Position numbers and translations under genes: made by a program. Shown one piece after another: positions 26,552 to 34,931 of a stretch of DNA of 64,000 nt (within the stretch, counting starts at the first letter, position 1; every line of letters starts with the position of its first letter). The notes beneath the pieces are model-generated. The model did no database searches. It saw only the letters and a program-made list of their open reading frames with translations, and was not told the origin of the DNA. The stretch is taken from assembly GCA_027494165.1 (NCBI GenBank), contig JAOSJM010000001.1, positions 310,001-374,000 on the forward strand, written 5' to 3'. Origin of the DNA: Acidimicrobiia bacterium. Its GTDB lineage: Bacteria; Actinomycetota; Acidimicrobiia; IMCC26256; JAOSJM01.

Positions 26552-27778
26552 CCGAACCTCCGGTGGAGGGCGAGGAACTGGGTGTAGGACGCGACGACGT
26601 CGACCTCGTCGCCGGCGAGGCGCTCGGCGGCCCGCATCGGGTGGGGCTCGAGGAGGTGGTCGACCTCGGCGTAGCGGAACCGCACGGCCACGTCGAGGGC
26701 CCGCTCCCCGGCCGCCGCGACGGCGCGGCCGCGCAGCAGCTCGTAGGGGACGTCCCAGAGCCACGACGGGTCCTTCCCGTCGGCCACGTGGGCGTTGACG
26801 GCGACGACGACGGCGCTGTCGCGCCGCGCGACGTGCTCGAGGACCTCCGTCCACCCGGCCGGGTTCTTGGCCAGGTAGATCCGCACGGGCCGGCCGTCGG
26901 GGAGGCGCACGGTCCGGTACCGCCCGGCCACCGTCTCCACGTCCCGGATGGCCCCGAGCGCGGTGTCGAGGGGGACCCCGAAGTGCTCGACGGCGGCGAC
27001 GAGGGCGAGGGCGGCGTTGGCCCGGTTCCACCGCCCGGGCAGGGCGAGGTCGAGCGGGACGACCTCCCCGTCGCGGGAGAGCGCGCCGTCGTGGAGCCGG
27101 TACGGGGACTCGGGGCGGGCGAACCCGCACCCCGGACACGTGAAGCCGTCCGCGGACCAGTCGAGGAGCGCGCCGCAGCCCGGGCAGGTGGCCGCGTCGC
27201 CCCGCCACCCGGCGCCGAGGTCCACCCAGGTCGTCGCGGCGGGTGCCGCCGCGTGGGCGACGTGCGGGTCGGCGGCGTTGGCGACGACCCGGAGTCCCGG
27301 GTGGGCCTCGGCGACGGCGCGCCACCGCTCGGCGACGGAGGTGACCTCGCCGAAGCGGTCGAGCTGGTCGCGGCTCAGGTTGCCGAGGACGAGGAGCTCC
27401 ACGGGGGAGCGCGTCGACGACGCGGGGGAGGACCCGCTCGTCGACCTCCAGGACGGCCGGGCCGGGCCCACGGGCCCCGGCGAGCGCCGGGGCGATGCCC
27501 GAGGCGAGGTTGGCCCCGGTCGTGTTGCTGACCACCCGGTGGCCGGCGGCCTCGAGGGCGGCGACGAGGAGCCGGGTCGTGGTCGTCTTGCCGTTCGTCG
27601 CCGACACGAGGGCCACCCGGTGGCCCCTCCCGAGCTCCTCCAGCGCGCCGGGGGCGAGGGCCAGCATGATCCTTCCGCTGATGGTGGCGCCGGCCCCCCG
27701 CCCGGCGACCCGCGACGCCCAGCCGGCGGCCCGGCCGGCCGCGACGGCCAGGCGCGTGCGCGCCGAGCGCCGGCTCAT
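26548..27778 (-). CDS. murT: Lipid II isoglutaminyl synthase subunit MurT (one frameshift)
   Basis: A Mur-ligase-like protein of about 410 residues. ATP site VALVSATNGKTTTTRLLVAA (~50), SNTTGANLASGIAPAL, VLEVDE, and LVLGNLSRDQLDRFGEV are family segments. A Cys4 zinc ribbon (TCPGCGALLDW and FTCPGCGFAR) is diagnostic of MurT. The C-terminal DUF1727 part includes YLAKNPAGWTEVL and DGKDPSWLWDVPYELLRG. The frame breaks at GGGGG 27403-27407; here one extra base (or two lost) fits, unlike most other sites. Its ATG overlaps the methyltransferase stop. Confidence 0.92.
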
Positions 27779-28550
27779 GCTCGCTCGCACCAGAAGGCGT
27801 CCACCCGGTAGGGGACGAGGAGCTCCGCCCGACCCCGGGTATCGGGGTGGGTGGCGAGGAGGCCCTCCACCTCGCGCACGACGGCGTCCTGCTCGGCGGC
27901 CGGGAGGACGGCGACGTGGCTCACCGAGCGGATCCGCTCGACGACGCCGGCGGGATCCGTGCGCTGCTCGTGGTGGAACGTCGCGCGGTGGACGGGACCG
28001 AAGCCCTCGGCTCCGGTGAAGCCGGCGCCCGGACCGTGGTCGTGGTCCCGCCAGGGGGCCCGGCGCTCGACCCGGTCCATCACGGACCAGACCCGGTCGA
28101 CCCACTCCACGCCGCGATCCCGCACGTTCCAGACCAGACCGAGGCGCCCGCCGGGCACGAGCACGCGGCGGAGCTCGGCCAGGGCCGCCGGGGCGTCGAA
28201 CCAGTGGAACGCCTGGGCCACCGTCACCGCGTCGAGGGACGCCGGGGTCAGGGGAGGGCCTCGGCGACCGCGGCGACCGCGGGCACGCCGGGGACGCCCG
28301 CCGCCAGGGCCCGGCGCATGCCCTCGACCGGCTCGGCCGCGAGGACCCGGGCCCCGGTGGGGACGAGGAGGCGGGTGAGCTTGCCGGTCCCGGCGGCCAG
28401 GTCGAGGACCGTCGCCCCGGGGCGCAGGCGCAGGTGCTCGGCGAGCCAGCCCACGGCGTCGGGCGGGTAGGAGGGCCGGGCGCGCTCGTAGGCGTCGGCC
28501 CCGGCACCGAACCCGCGGGCGGCGACGTCGTGGACGGGCACGGGCGCCAT
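27775..28550 (-). CDS. Class I SAM-dependent methyltransferase (one frameshift)
   Basis: About 258 residues. FGAGADAYERARPSYPPDAV is followed by SAM motif I ATVLDLAAGTGKLTRLLVP (~45), LAAEPVEGMRRAL, LDAVTVAQAFHWFDAPAAL and LVPGGRLGLVWNVRDR. This combination is usual for Methyltransf_11/25 proteins. The substrate is unknown; the coupling to murT by ATGA suggests cotranscription with the lipid II amidation genes, not a shared function. The frame breaks at GGGG 28251-28254; one base restored joins AEALPLTPASLDAV. Confidence 0.88.
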
Positions 28551-28636
28551 GATGGCAGGCCGGCACGACGGCCATCGGACCCCGGGGTTCGTCGGCGGCG
28601 TGCCGGATCTCCCCCGGGGCGCCGGCGAGGCCTGGC

Positions 28637-28642
28637 TAACCT
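28637..28642 (+). promoter_or_regulatory. -10 box TAACCT, leaderless start of proS
   Basis: TAACCT ends 7 nt before the proS ATG at 28650. Confidence 0.5.
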
Positions 28643-28649
28643 CGGCGCC

Positions 28650-30371
28650 ATGCGGATGTCCCGGCTCTTCCTGCGAACCCTGCGCGACGACCCCGCCGAC
28701 GCCGAGGTCGACAGCCACCGGCTGCTCGTGCGGGCCGGCTACATCCGCAAGGTCGCCTCGGGCGTCTACTCGTGGCTCCCGCTCGGGGCCCGGGTCCTCC
28801 GGCGGGTGGAGCAGATCGTGCGCGAGGAGATGGACGCGGCCGGGGCCCAGGAGCTCGTGCTCCCGATCGCCCAGCCCCTGGAGCTGTGGGAGCGGACCGG
28901 CCGTGACGTCACGTACGGCCCGCTGATGTTCCGCCTCCAGGACCGGAAGGAGACGGGCTTCTGCCTGTCGCCCACGGCCGAGGAGGCCGTGACGGCGACC
29001 GTCGCGGCCGAGTACTCGAGCTATCGCGACCTCCCGGTGAACCTGTACCAGATCAACTGGAAGTACCGCGACGAGCTGCGGCCCCGGTTCGGCCTCTTGC
29101 GGGCCCGGGAGTTCCTCATGAAGGACGCCTACTCCTTCCACGTCGACGCCGAGGACCTCGGGCACACCTACCGGGCCATGTACGAGGCGTACACCCGGGT
29201 GTTCGCCCGCTGCGGCCTCACCACGCGTGCCGTCGAGGCCCAGGCCGGTGAGATCGGCGGCGACGTGAACCACGAGTTCATGGCGGTCGCCGCGGTCGGC
29301 GAGGACGACTTCGTCTGGTGCCGGTCCTGCGACTACGCCGCCAACGTCGAGGCAGCCACCCGGAGGGCCCACGACGCCCTCCACACCGAGGTCCCCGCCG
29401 TCGAGGCGCCGCCGATGGAGCCGGTCGAGACGCCGGGGCTGCCGGGCATCACCGAGGTGGCCCGTCACCTGGACGCCTCCGCCGACGAGCTCCTGAAGTG
29501 CATCGCGTTCGACGTCGAGGGCGAGTTGGGCCTGGCCCTCGTGCCCGGCGACCGCGAGGTGAACCCGTTCGCGCTCGCGCGGGCGCTCGCGCCACGGCGG
29601 GTCCGCATCTTCGAGGAGGAGGACTTCGCCACCCGGCCGGGCCTGCCCCGCGGCTACATCGGCCCCCACTTCGCCGAGGCCGCCCAGGTCGTCGCCGACA
29701 CCCACGTCGGGGTGGCCCGGGCCTGGATCACCGGGGCGAACCTGCCCGACCACCACGTGCGCCACGCGGTGCTCGGGCGCGACTTCCACGTGGACCGCTG
29801 GGCCGACCTCGTGACGGTCGTCCCCGGCGACCCGTGCCCCCGCTGCGGCGCGCCCCTCTCGGTCGACCGGGGCATCGAGGTCGGCCACGTGTTCCAGCTC
29901 GGCACGAAGTACTCGCGGGCGATGGCCGCGCTCTACACCGACGAGCAGGGCGACCAGCACCCGATGGTCATGGGGTGCTACGGCATCGGGGTGTCACGGA
30001 TCGTCGCCGCGGTGGCCGAGGAGCACCACGACGAGCACGGCCTCGCCTGGCCCGAGTCGCTGGCCCCGTACGCCGTCCACCTCGTGGCGCTCCCGGGGAA
30101 GGGTGAGGCGGCCGTCGCGGTCGCCGAGGCCGCCGACCGGATCTACGCCGGGCTGACCGCGGCCGGGGTCGAGGTGCTCTACGACGACCGCGGCGCCAGC
30201 GCCGGGGTCAAGTTCGCCGACGCCGACCTCCTCGGCGTGCCGGTCCAGGTCACCGTGGGGGCCAAGGGCCTGGCCCGGGGCGTGGTGGAGCGCAAGGCGC
30301 GGGCCACGGGGGAGCGTGACGAGGTGCCGCTCCCCGACGTGGTGGAGGAGCTCACCCGGGGTCCGGGATAG
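28650..30371 (+). CDS. proS: Prolyl-tRNA synthetase (bacterial type, with editing domain)
   Basis: A class II synthetase of 573 residues. Motif 1 region: YSWLPLGARVLRRVEQIVRE. Motif 2: LSPTAEEAVTATVAAEYSSY with YQINWKYRDELRPRFGLLRA and REFLMKDAYSFH. The insertion editing domain (~220-400) is present (ADELLKCIAFDVEG, YIGPHF, HAVLGRDFHVDRWADL). Motif 3: MGCYGIGVSRIVAAV (~445). The C-terminal anticodon-binding domain follows (VEVLYDDRGASAGVKFADAD). It is the bacterial form. ligC follows after 2 nt. Confidence 0.97.
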   Translation: MRMSRLFLRTLRDDPADAEVDSHRLLVRAGYIRKVASGVYSWLPLGARVLRRVEQIVREEMDAAGAQELVLPIAQPLELWERTGRDVTYGPLMFRLQDRKETGFCLSPTAEEAVTATVAAEYSSYRDLPVNLYQINWKYRDELRPRFGLLRAREFLMKDAYSFHVDAEDLGHTYRAMYEAYTRVFARCGLTTRAVEAQAGEIGGDVNHEFMAVAAVGEDDFVWCRSCDYAANVEAATRRAHDALHTEVPAVEAPPMEPVETPGLPGITEVARHLDASADELLKCIAFDVEGELGLALVPGDREVNPFALARALAPRRVRIFEEEDFATRPGLPRGYIGPHFAEAAQVVADTHVGVARAWITGANLPDHHVRHAVLGRDFHVDRWADLVTVVPGDPCPRCGAPLSVDRGIEVGHVFQLGTKYSRAMAALYTDEQGDQHPMVMGCYGIGVSRIVAAVAEEHHDEHGLAWPESLAPYAVHLVALPGKGEAAVAVAEAADRIYAGLTAAGVEVLYDDRGASAGVKFADADLLGVPVQVTVGAKGLARGVVERKARATGERDEVPLPDVVEELTRGPG

Positions 30372-30373
30372 CC

Positions 30374-31452
30374 GTGCGCCTGCCGGTCGCGCCGCCGGTC
30401 GCCCCGATGCTGGCGAAGCTCGCGCGCGAGCTCCCGACGGGTGAGGGCCTCCTCTACGAGCCGAAGTGGGACGGCTTCCGCTGCCTGGTGTTCCGCGACG
30501 GCGACGAGCTGCTGCTGCAGAGCCGCAACGAGCGCCCCCTCGACCGGTACTTCCCCGAGCTGCCCGAACCGCTTCGCGACCGGCTCCCGTCGCGCTGCGT
30601 CGTCGACGGGGAGATCGTCATCGCCACGGGGCACGGGCTCGACTTCGACCTGCTCTCGCTGCGGATCCACCCGGCCGCCAGCCGCGTGGCGAAGCTGGCC
30701 GCGGAGACGCCCGCGTCGTACGTGGCGTTCGACCTGCTCGCCGAGGACGACGAGGACCTGAGGGGCGTGGCCTTCGGCGAGCGCCGCCGGCGCCTGGAAG
30801 CAGCGCTGGCCCGCGCCCGGCCGCCCGTCCTGCTCACGCCGGCGACCACCGACCCGGCCGTGGCCGCCGACTGGTTCGAGCGCTTCGAGGGGGCCGGCCT
30901 CGACGGGGTGGTGGTCAAGGCCCTCGACGGTGCCTACCGGCCCGGCGAGCGGGCGATGGTCAAGGTCAAGCACCAGCGCAGCGCGGACTGCGCCGTGGCC
31001 GGGTTCCGATGGCACAAGGACGGCGAAGGGGTGGGCTCGCTCCTGCTCGGGCTCTACGACCGCCGGGGCGTCCTCCACCACGTCGGGGTGGCCGCCGGGC
31101 TCCCGGAGCGCCTGCGGCGGGCGCTCCTCGACGACGTCGAGCCCTACCGGGTCGGCCTCGCGGGGCATCCGTGGGCGGGCTGGTCGGGGGCCGATCCCCA
31201 GGCGCCGCCGGCGGGCCGGATGCCGGGGGGCCCGAGCCGGTGGAACGCGGCCAGGACCTGAGCTGGGAGCCCCTGCGGGTGGCCCTCGTGGCCGAGGTGG
31301 CCTACGAGCACCTCCAGGGCGACCGGTTCCGCCACACGGCCCGGTTCCTGCGCTGGCGGCCCGACCGGGACCCGGCGTCGTGCACCTACGACCAGCTCGA
31401 GGCCCCGGTCCCCGTGGAGCTGCACGAGGTCTTCGGCGAGCCGCGCGCCTGA
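30374..31452 (+). CDS. ligC: ATP-dependent DNA ligase, LigC type (one frameshift)
   Basis: About 359 residues. LLYEPKWDGFRCLVF carries the adenylated Lys (KWDG, ~32), and RCVVDGEIVI, YVAFDLLA, LDGVVVKALDG and AMVKVKHQRSADC are nucleotidyltransferase motifs. An OB domain follows. The frame breaks at GG 31254-31255; one restored G joins SRWNAARDLSWEPLRVALVA to GDRFRHTARFLRWRPDRDP. LigC-type ligases pair with Prim-PolC in mycobacteria for short-gap excision repair. Here the polymerase gene converges on it 20 nt away. It is 2 nt after proS and may share its transcript. Confidence 0.92.
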
Positions 31453-31472
31453 TCGCGCCGGGCCACCCCGGC

Positions 31473-32500
31473 TCAGGAACCGGCGTCGGGGTCGGGAGAC
31501 CGCCGGGCCCGGCTGGGACTCACCCGGCGGGGCTCACCGGGCTGCTTGGGGAAGTGGGGCGGCCAGGGCTCGTCGCCGAGGCCGAGGGCCTCGTCGGCGG
31601 CGGCCAGCTCGAGCATGCCGTCGAGGGTGTGGGCCACGTCGTCGATGCCGGCGGTGAGGTCCCCGAGGCGCCCGTAGCGGTCCGGGACCGTGGCGATCGT
31701 GAGGTCGGCCGGGTCGACATCGGCGAGCTCGTCCCAGGTGATCGGGCAGGACACGCGGCCCTCGGGGTTGGCCCGGACCGAGTAGGCCGAGGCGATGGTG
31801 CGGTCCCGGGCGTTCTGGTTGTAGTCGATGAACACCCGCCGGCCCCGCTGCTCCTTCCACCACCGTGACGTCGCCTCGTCCGGCCGGCGCCGCTCCACCT
31901 CCCGGGCCAGGGCGAGGGCGGCCCGCCGGACCTCCAGGAACCCCCAGCGCGGGGCGATCCGGACGTACACGTGCAGACCACGTGATCCCGACGTCTTCGG
32001 GTACCCGACGAGGCCCTGCTCCCCGAGCACGTCCCTCACGGAGGCGGCCACCCGTCGCACGGCGTCGAAGGGGACCCCGGGCTGGGGTCGAGGTCGATCC
32101 GCAGCTCGTCGGGGTGGTCCACGTCCGCGCGCCGGACGTTCCACGGGTTCAGGTCGAGGCACCCCAGGTTCACCGCCCACACGACGTGGGCCAGGTCGGT
32201 GGGGCAGAGCTCGTCGGCGTGGCGGCCGCTCGGGAAGGCGACCCGGACGGTCTCCAGCCAGTCCGGGCGGTGGCTCGGGACGCGCTTCTGGAAGAAGGAG
32301 TCGCCGGTGGCGCCGTCGGGGTGGCGCTTCAGGACCGTCGGTCGCTCGAGCACGCCCCGCAGCGCGCCGTCACCCACCGCGAGGTAGTAGCGCGCGAGGT
32401 CCAGCTTCGTCTCTCCCCGGGCCGGGAAGAACACCTTGTCCGGGCGGGACAGGCGGACCGTCCGGCCGTCGACCTCGAGCTCGGTGAAGTCGGAGCTCAC
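31473..32500 (-). CDS. Prim-PolC/LigD-polymerase-type DNA polymerase (one frameshift)
   Basis: About 342 residues of the LigD polymerase (AEP) family without ligase or nuclease domains. LSRPDKVFFPARGETKLDLA (~22) is the usual start. The catalytic acids are in ELRIDLDPQPG, with the nucleotide site SGSRGLHVYVRI and the third acid near the WDELADVDPADLTI segment. The frame breaks at GGGG 32084-32087; one base restored joins DLDPQPGVPFDAVRR. GTG 32500 is chosen by family N-terminus; its GGGAGGG is unusually close. No ku gene is in the window, which favours the Prim-PolC/LigC repair role over classical end joining. Confidence 0.9.
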
Positions 32501-32636
32501 CCCTCCCGCCCCCTCGGCCGGCGCCCGCCCCCGGCGCGAGCGCCCGTCGCACGCCAGGCGCGAGGAGGGGGGATCGGGCGGCGCGGGCGGGCCGGAGCGA
32601 TCGCCGGTGGAGGGGGCGTCCGGAGATCCGATCCGG

Positions 32637-32642
32637 TATAGT
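32637..32642 (+). promoter_or_regulatory. -10 box TATAGT, rimP-nusA-infB operon promoter
   Basis: TATAGT is the closest match to TATAAT seen here, 91 nt before rimP. The predicted transcript starts near 32649 and includes the leader ORF and terminator below. No clear -35 is seen. Confidence 0.55.
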
Positions 32643-32663
32643 GGACCAGTTCTGTCGGACGGC

Positions 32664-32729
32664 ATGGCCCGATGCGGCCGTCGAGGCGTGGGCTCGCCGC
32701 CCACGCTTTTTCTTGCGACGGGGAGGTGA
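32664..32729 (+). CDS. Candidate 21-aa leader peptide before rimP
   Basis: An ATG about 15 nt into the predicted transcript opens a 21-codon frame (MARCGRRGVGSPPTLFLATG, then R) that ends in TGA 3 nt before the rimP GTG. The terminator hairpin lies inside the frame, so ribosomes translating it would disrupt the hairpin. No strong ribosome site precedes it. Confidence 0.35.
   Translation: MARCGRRGVGSPPTLFLATGR
32686..32713 (+). terminator. Intrinsic terminator in rimP-nusA leader
   Basis: A perfect 8-bp GC stem (32686-32693/32699-32706), 5-nt loop, followed by TTTTTCTT. It is the only classical U-tract terminator noticed in the window, and it lies between the operon promoter and rimP. That position makes it a likely attenuator. 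Confidence 0.75.
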
Positions 32730-32732
32730 GCG

Positions 32733-33275
32733 GTGACGAGCGGGACCGAGGCCATCCGGGAGGCCCTGGAGCCGGTCGTGGCCGCGCTCGGCCTCACGAT
32801 CTACGACGTCGAGCACACCGGGACCGGTGGGCGCACGCTCCGGGTGACCGTCGACCGGGCCGGCGGGGTCGACCTCGACGCGCTGACCGCCGCCACCGAG
32901 GCCGTGTCCAGGGCGCTCGACGCCGTCGCCTCGCTGAGGGGTCCGTACACGCTCGAGGTGAGCAGCCCGGGGCTGGAGCGGGCGCTGCGGCGCCCGGAGC
33001 ACTTCCGCCAAGCGGTGGGGTCGACGGTGTCGGTGAGGTTCCGGGGCCCCGACGGCGCGGTCCGCCGCTCCCGCGGGATCCTGCGCGACGCGGATGCCGA
33101 CGGGTTCGTCCTCGAGGTCGACGGGGTCGCCGAGCGGGTCTCCTCCGGTGACGTCCTCCAGGCCCACACGGTCTTCGAGTGGGGCCCGGCGCCGAAGCCG
33201 GGCCGGCGCCCGGCCCGGGACCGCGCCCCCGGCACCTCCCGCTCGCGTCGGTCCGAGGAGACGGTGCGGCGATGA
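32733..33275 (+). CDS. rimP: Ribosome maturation factor RimP
   Basis: RimP assists early 30S assembly. The 180-residue protein has the N-terminal domain (GLTIYDVEHTGTGGRTLRVT, VDRAGGVDLDALTAATEAVS), the family motif YTLEVSSPGLERALRRPEHF (~73), and the SH3-like C-terminal domain. A basic tail ends it. GTG 32733 follows GGGGAGG. Its stop overlaps nusA (ATGA), so it opens the nusA-infB operon as in most bacteria. Confidence 0.95.
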   Translation: MTSGTEAIREALEPVVAALGLTIYDVEHTGTGGRTLRVTVDRAGGVDLDALTAATEAVSRALDAVASLRGPYTLEVSSPGLERALRRPEHFRQAVGSTVSVRFRGPDGAVRRSRGILRDADADGFVLEVDGVAERVSSGDVLQAHTVFEWGPAPKPGRRPARDRAPGTSRSRRSEETVRR

Positions 33276-34600
33276 ACAACGAGATGATGGAGGCGCTCGA
33301 GCACATCGAGCGCGAGAAGGGCATCTCGGTCGAGATCATGCTCGAGGCGTTGGCCAACGCGCTGGTCACCGCCTACAAGCGGCTCCCGGAGGCCGCCGAG
33401 GAGGCCCTGGTCGAGATCGACGTGGAGACCGGCGAGATCCGCGTCATCGCCCAGGAGCTCGACGAGGAGGGCAACGTCACCCGCGAGTGGGACGACACGC
33501 CCGAGAACTTCGGCCGCATCGCGGCCCAGACGGCCAAGCAGGTCATCCTCCAGCGCATCCGGGAAGCGGAGCGCGAGATGAAGTACGAGGAGTACGCCGG
33601 GCGCGAGGGTGACATCGTCACCGGGATCATCCAGCAGACCGACCAGCGCTACACGCTGCTCGACCTCGGCCGGGTCGAGGCGCTCCTCCCGCAGGCCGAG
33701 CAGGTCCAGAACGAGCGGTACGACCACGGTACGCGCCTCAAGGCCTACATCGTCGAGGTCCGCAAGACCGCGAAGGGTCCCCAGATCGTCGTCTCGCGCA
33801 CGCACCCGGGGCTCGTGAAGCGGCTCTTCGAGCTGGAGGTCCCCGAGATCGTCGACGGCGTGGTCGAGATCCGGGCCATCGCCCGGGAGCCCGGGCACCG
33901 CACGAAGATCTCGGTCGCGTCGAACGACCCCAACGTCGACCCGGTCGGCGCCTGCGTGGGGGCCCGCGGCTCGCGGGTCCGGATGGTCGTGAACGAGCTG
34001 CGGGGCGAGAAGGTCGACATCGTCCCCTACAGCGACGACCCGTCCGACTTCGTCATGAAGGCGCTCGCGCCTGCCCGGGTCCGGGAGGTCCGCATCCACC
34101 CCGACACCGGCACCGCCGAGGTCATCGTGCCCGACTTCCAGCTCTCCCTGGCCATCGGCAAGGAGGGCCAGAACGCGCGGCTGGCGGCCCGGCTCACGGG
34201 GTGGCGCGTCGACATCAAGAGCGAGACGCAGCTCGCCGAGGAGGAGGCCGGCGGGATCGAGTACGCCGAGGGCGAGTGGATCGAGCGGGAGGGCGGCGAG
34301 CTGGTGTGGCAGCCGGCCGAGGGCGGCGAGGTGATCTCGGCTGCCGAGGCCGGCTACGCGGCTCCCGTGGTGGCCGAGGAGGACACGGGCGCCCTGCTGG
34401 AGGCCGAGGCCGGGGTCACCCCGCCGGAGGAGGACCGCCGGGAGCCCGACGAGACCGACGAGACCGAGCGGCTCCTGGAGGAGGAGTCGAGGGCCGCCGA
34501 GGAGTCGGCCATGCACGTCGAGGGCGGGCCGGAGGAGGTCGTGTCCGCGGGTGGAGGCCCGCCGGGTGAGCGCGAGGACGGCGGAGGGTCGGCGGGCTGA
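33272..34600 (+). CDS. nusA: Transcription termination/antitermination factor NusA
   Basis: NusA modulates pausing, termination and rRNA antitermination. The 442-residue protein has the RNAP-binding N-domain ([18 protein letters not shown]), an S1 domain ([20 protein letters not shown], ~110), KH1 ([20 protein letters not shown], ~227) and KH2 ([19 protein letters not shown], ~295). It lacks the acidic repeats of E. coli NusA but has an acidic tail of about 115 residues. ATG 33272 overlaps the rimP stop. Because the leader of its own operon holds an intrinsic terminator, NusA could control its own synthesis. Confidence 0.97.
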   Translation: MNNEMMEALEHIEREKGISVEIMLEALANALVTAYKRLPEAAEEALVEIDVETGEIRVIAQELDEEGNVTREWDDTPENFGRIAAQTAKQVILQRIREAEREMKYEEYAGREGDIVTGIIQQTDQRYTLLDLGRVEALLPQAEQVQNERYDHGTRLKAYIVEVRKTAKGPQIVVSRTHPGLVKRLFELEVPEIVDGVVEIRAIAREPGHRTKISVASNDPNVDPVGACVGARGSRVRMVVNELRGEKVDIVPYSDDPSDFVMKALAPARVREVRIHPDTGTAEVIVPDFQLSLAIGKEGQNARLAARLTGWRVDIKSETQLAEEEAGGIEYAEGEWIEREGGELVWQPAEGGEVISAAEAGYAAPVVAEEDTGALLEAEAGVTPPEEDRREPDETDETERLLEEESRAAEESAMHVEGGPEEVVSAGGGPPGEREDGGGSAG

Positions 34601-34886
34601 CCGGGAGCGCCGGCGGACCTGCGTGGGCTGCCGGCGGGTGGCGCCACCCGAGGAGCTCGTGAGGGTGGCCCGCACGCCGGACGGGGCCCTCGCCGTGGGC
34701 GCCGGTGCGCCCGGGCGCGGCGCCTGGTTCTGCCGGGCCTCGCCCGGGTGCTTCGACCGGGCGGTCCGCCGGCGGGCGCTCGGGCGGGCGCTCCGCCGGG
34801 AGCTCTCGTCGGACGAGCTCGAGGTGGTGCGCGCGAGACTGTTCGGTGGTGCCGAACGGGAACACGGGCCCGAGGACGAACGGTAA
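34551..34886 (+). CDS. ylxR: YlxR family (DUF448) RNA-binding protein
   Basis: A 111-residue basic protein of the YlxR/YlxS-operon family. [20 protein letters not shown] (~22) is the diagnostic motif, and [20 protein letters not shown] follows. YlxR has been linked to RNase P interaction and gene regulation in Gram-positive bacteria. It overlaps the end of nusA by 50 nt from GTG 34551; a second GTG at 34566 gives a shorter overlap. It lies in the canonical nusA-ylxR-infB position. Confidence 0.93.
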   Translation: MEARRVSARTAEGRRADRERRRTCVGCRRVAPPEELVRVARTPDGALAVGAGAPGRGAWFCRASPGCFDRAVRRRALGRALRRELSSDELEVVRARLFGGAEREHGPEDER

Positions 34887-34931
34887 GCGGTACGAGGACG
34901 AGCGGCAGAGGAAGCGGCAGGGGAAGCGGCG

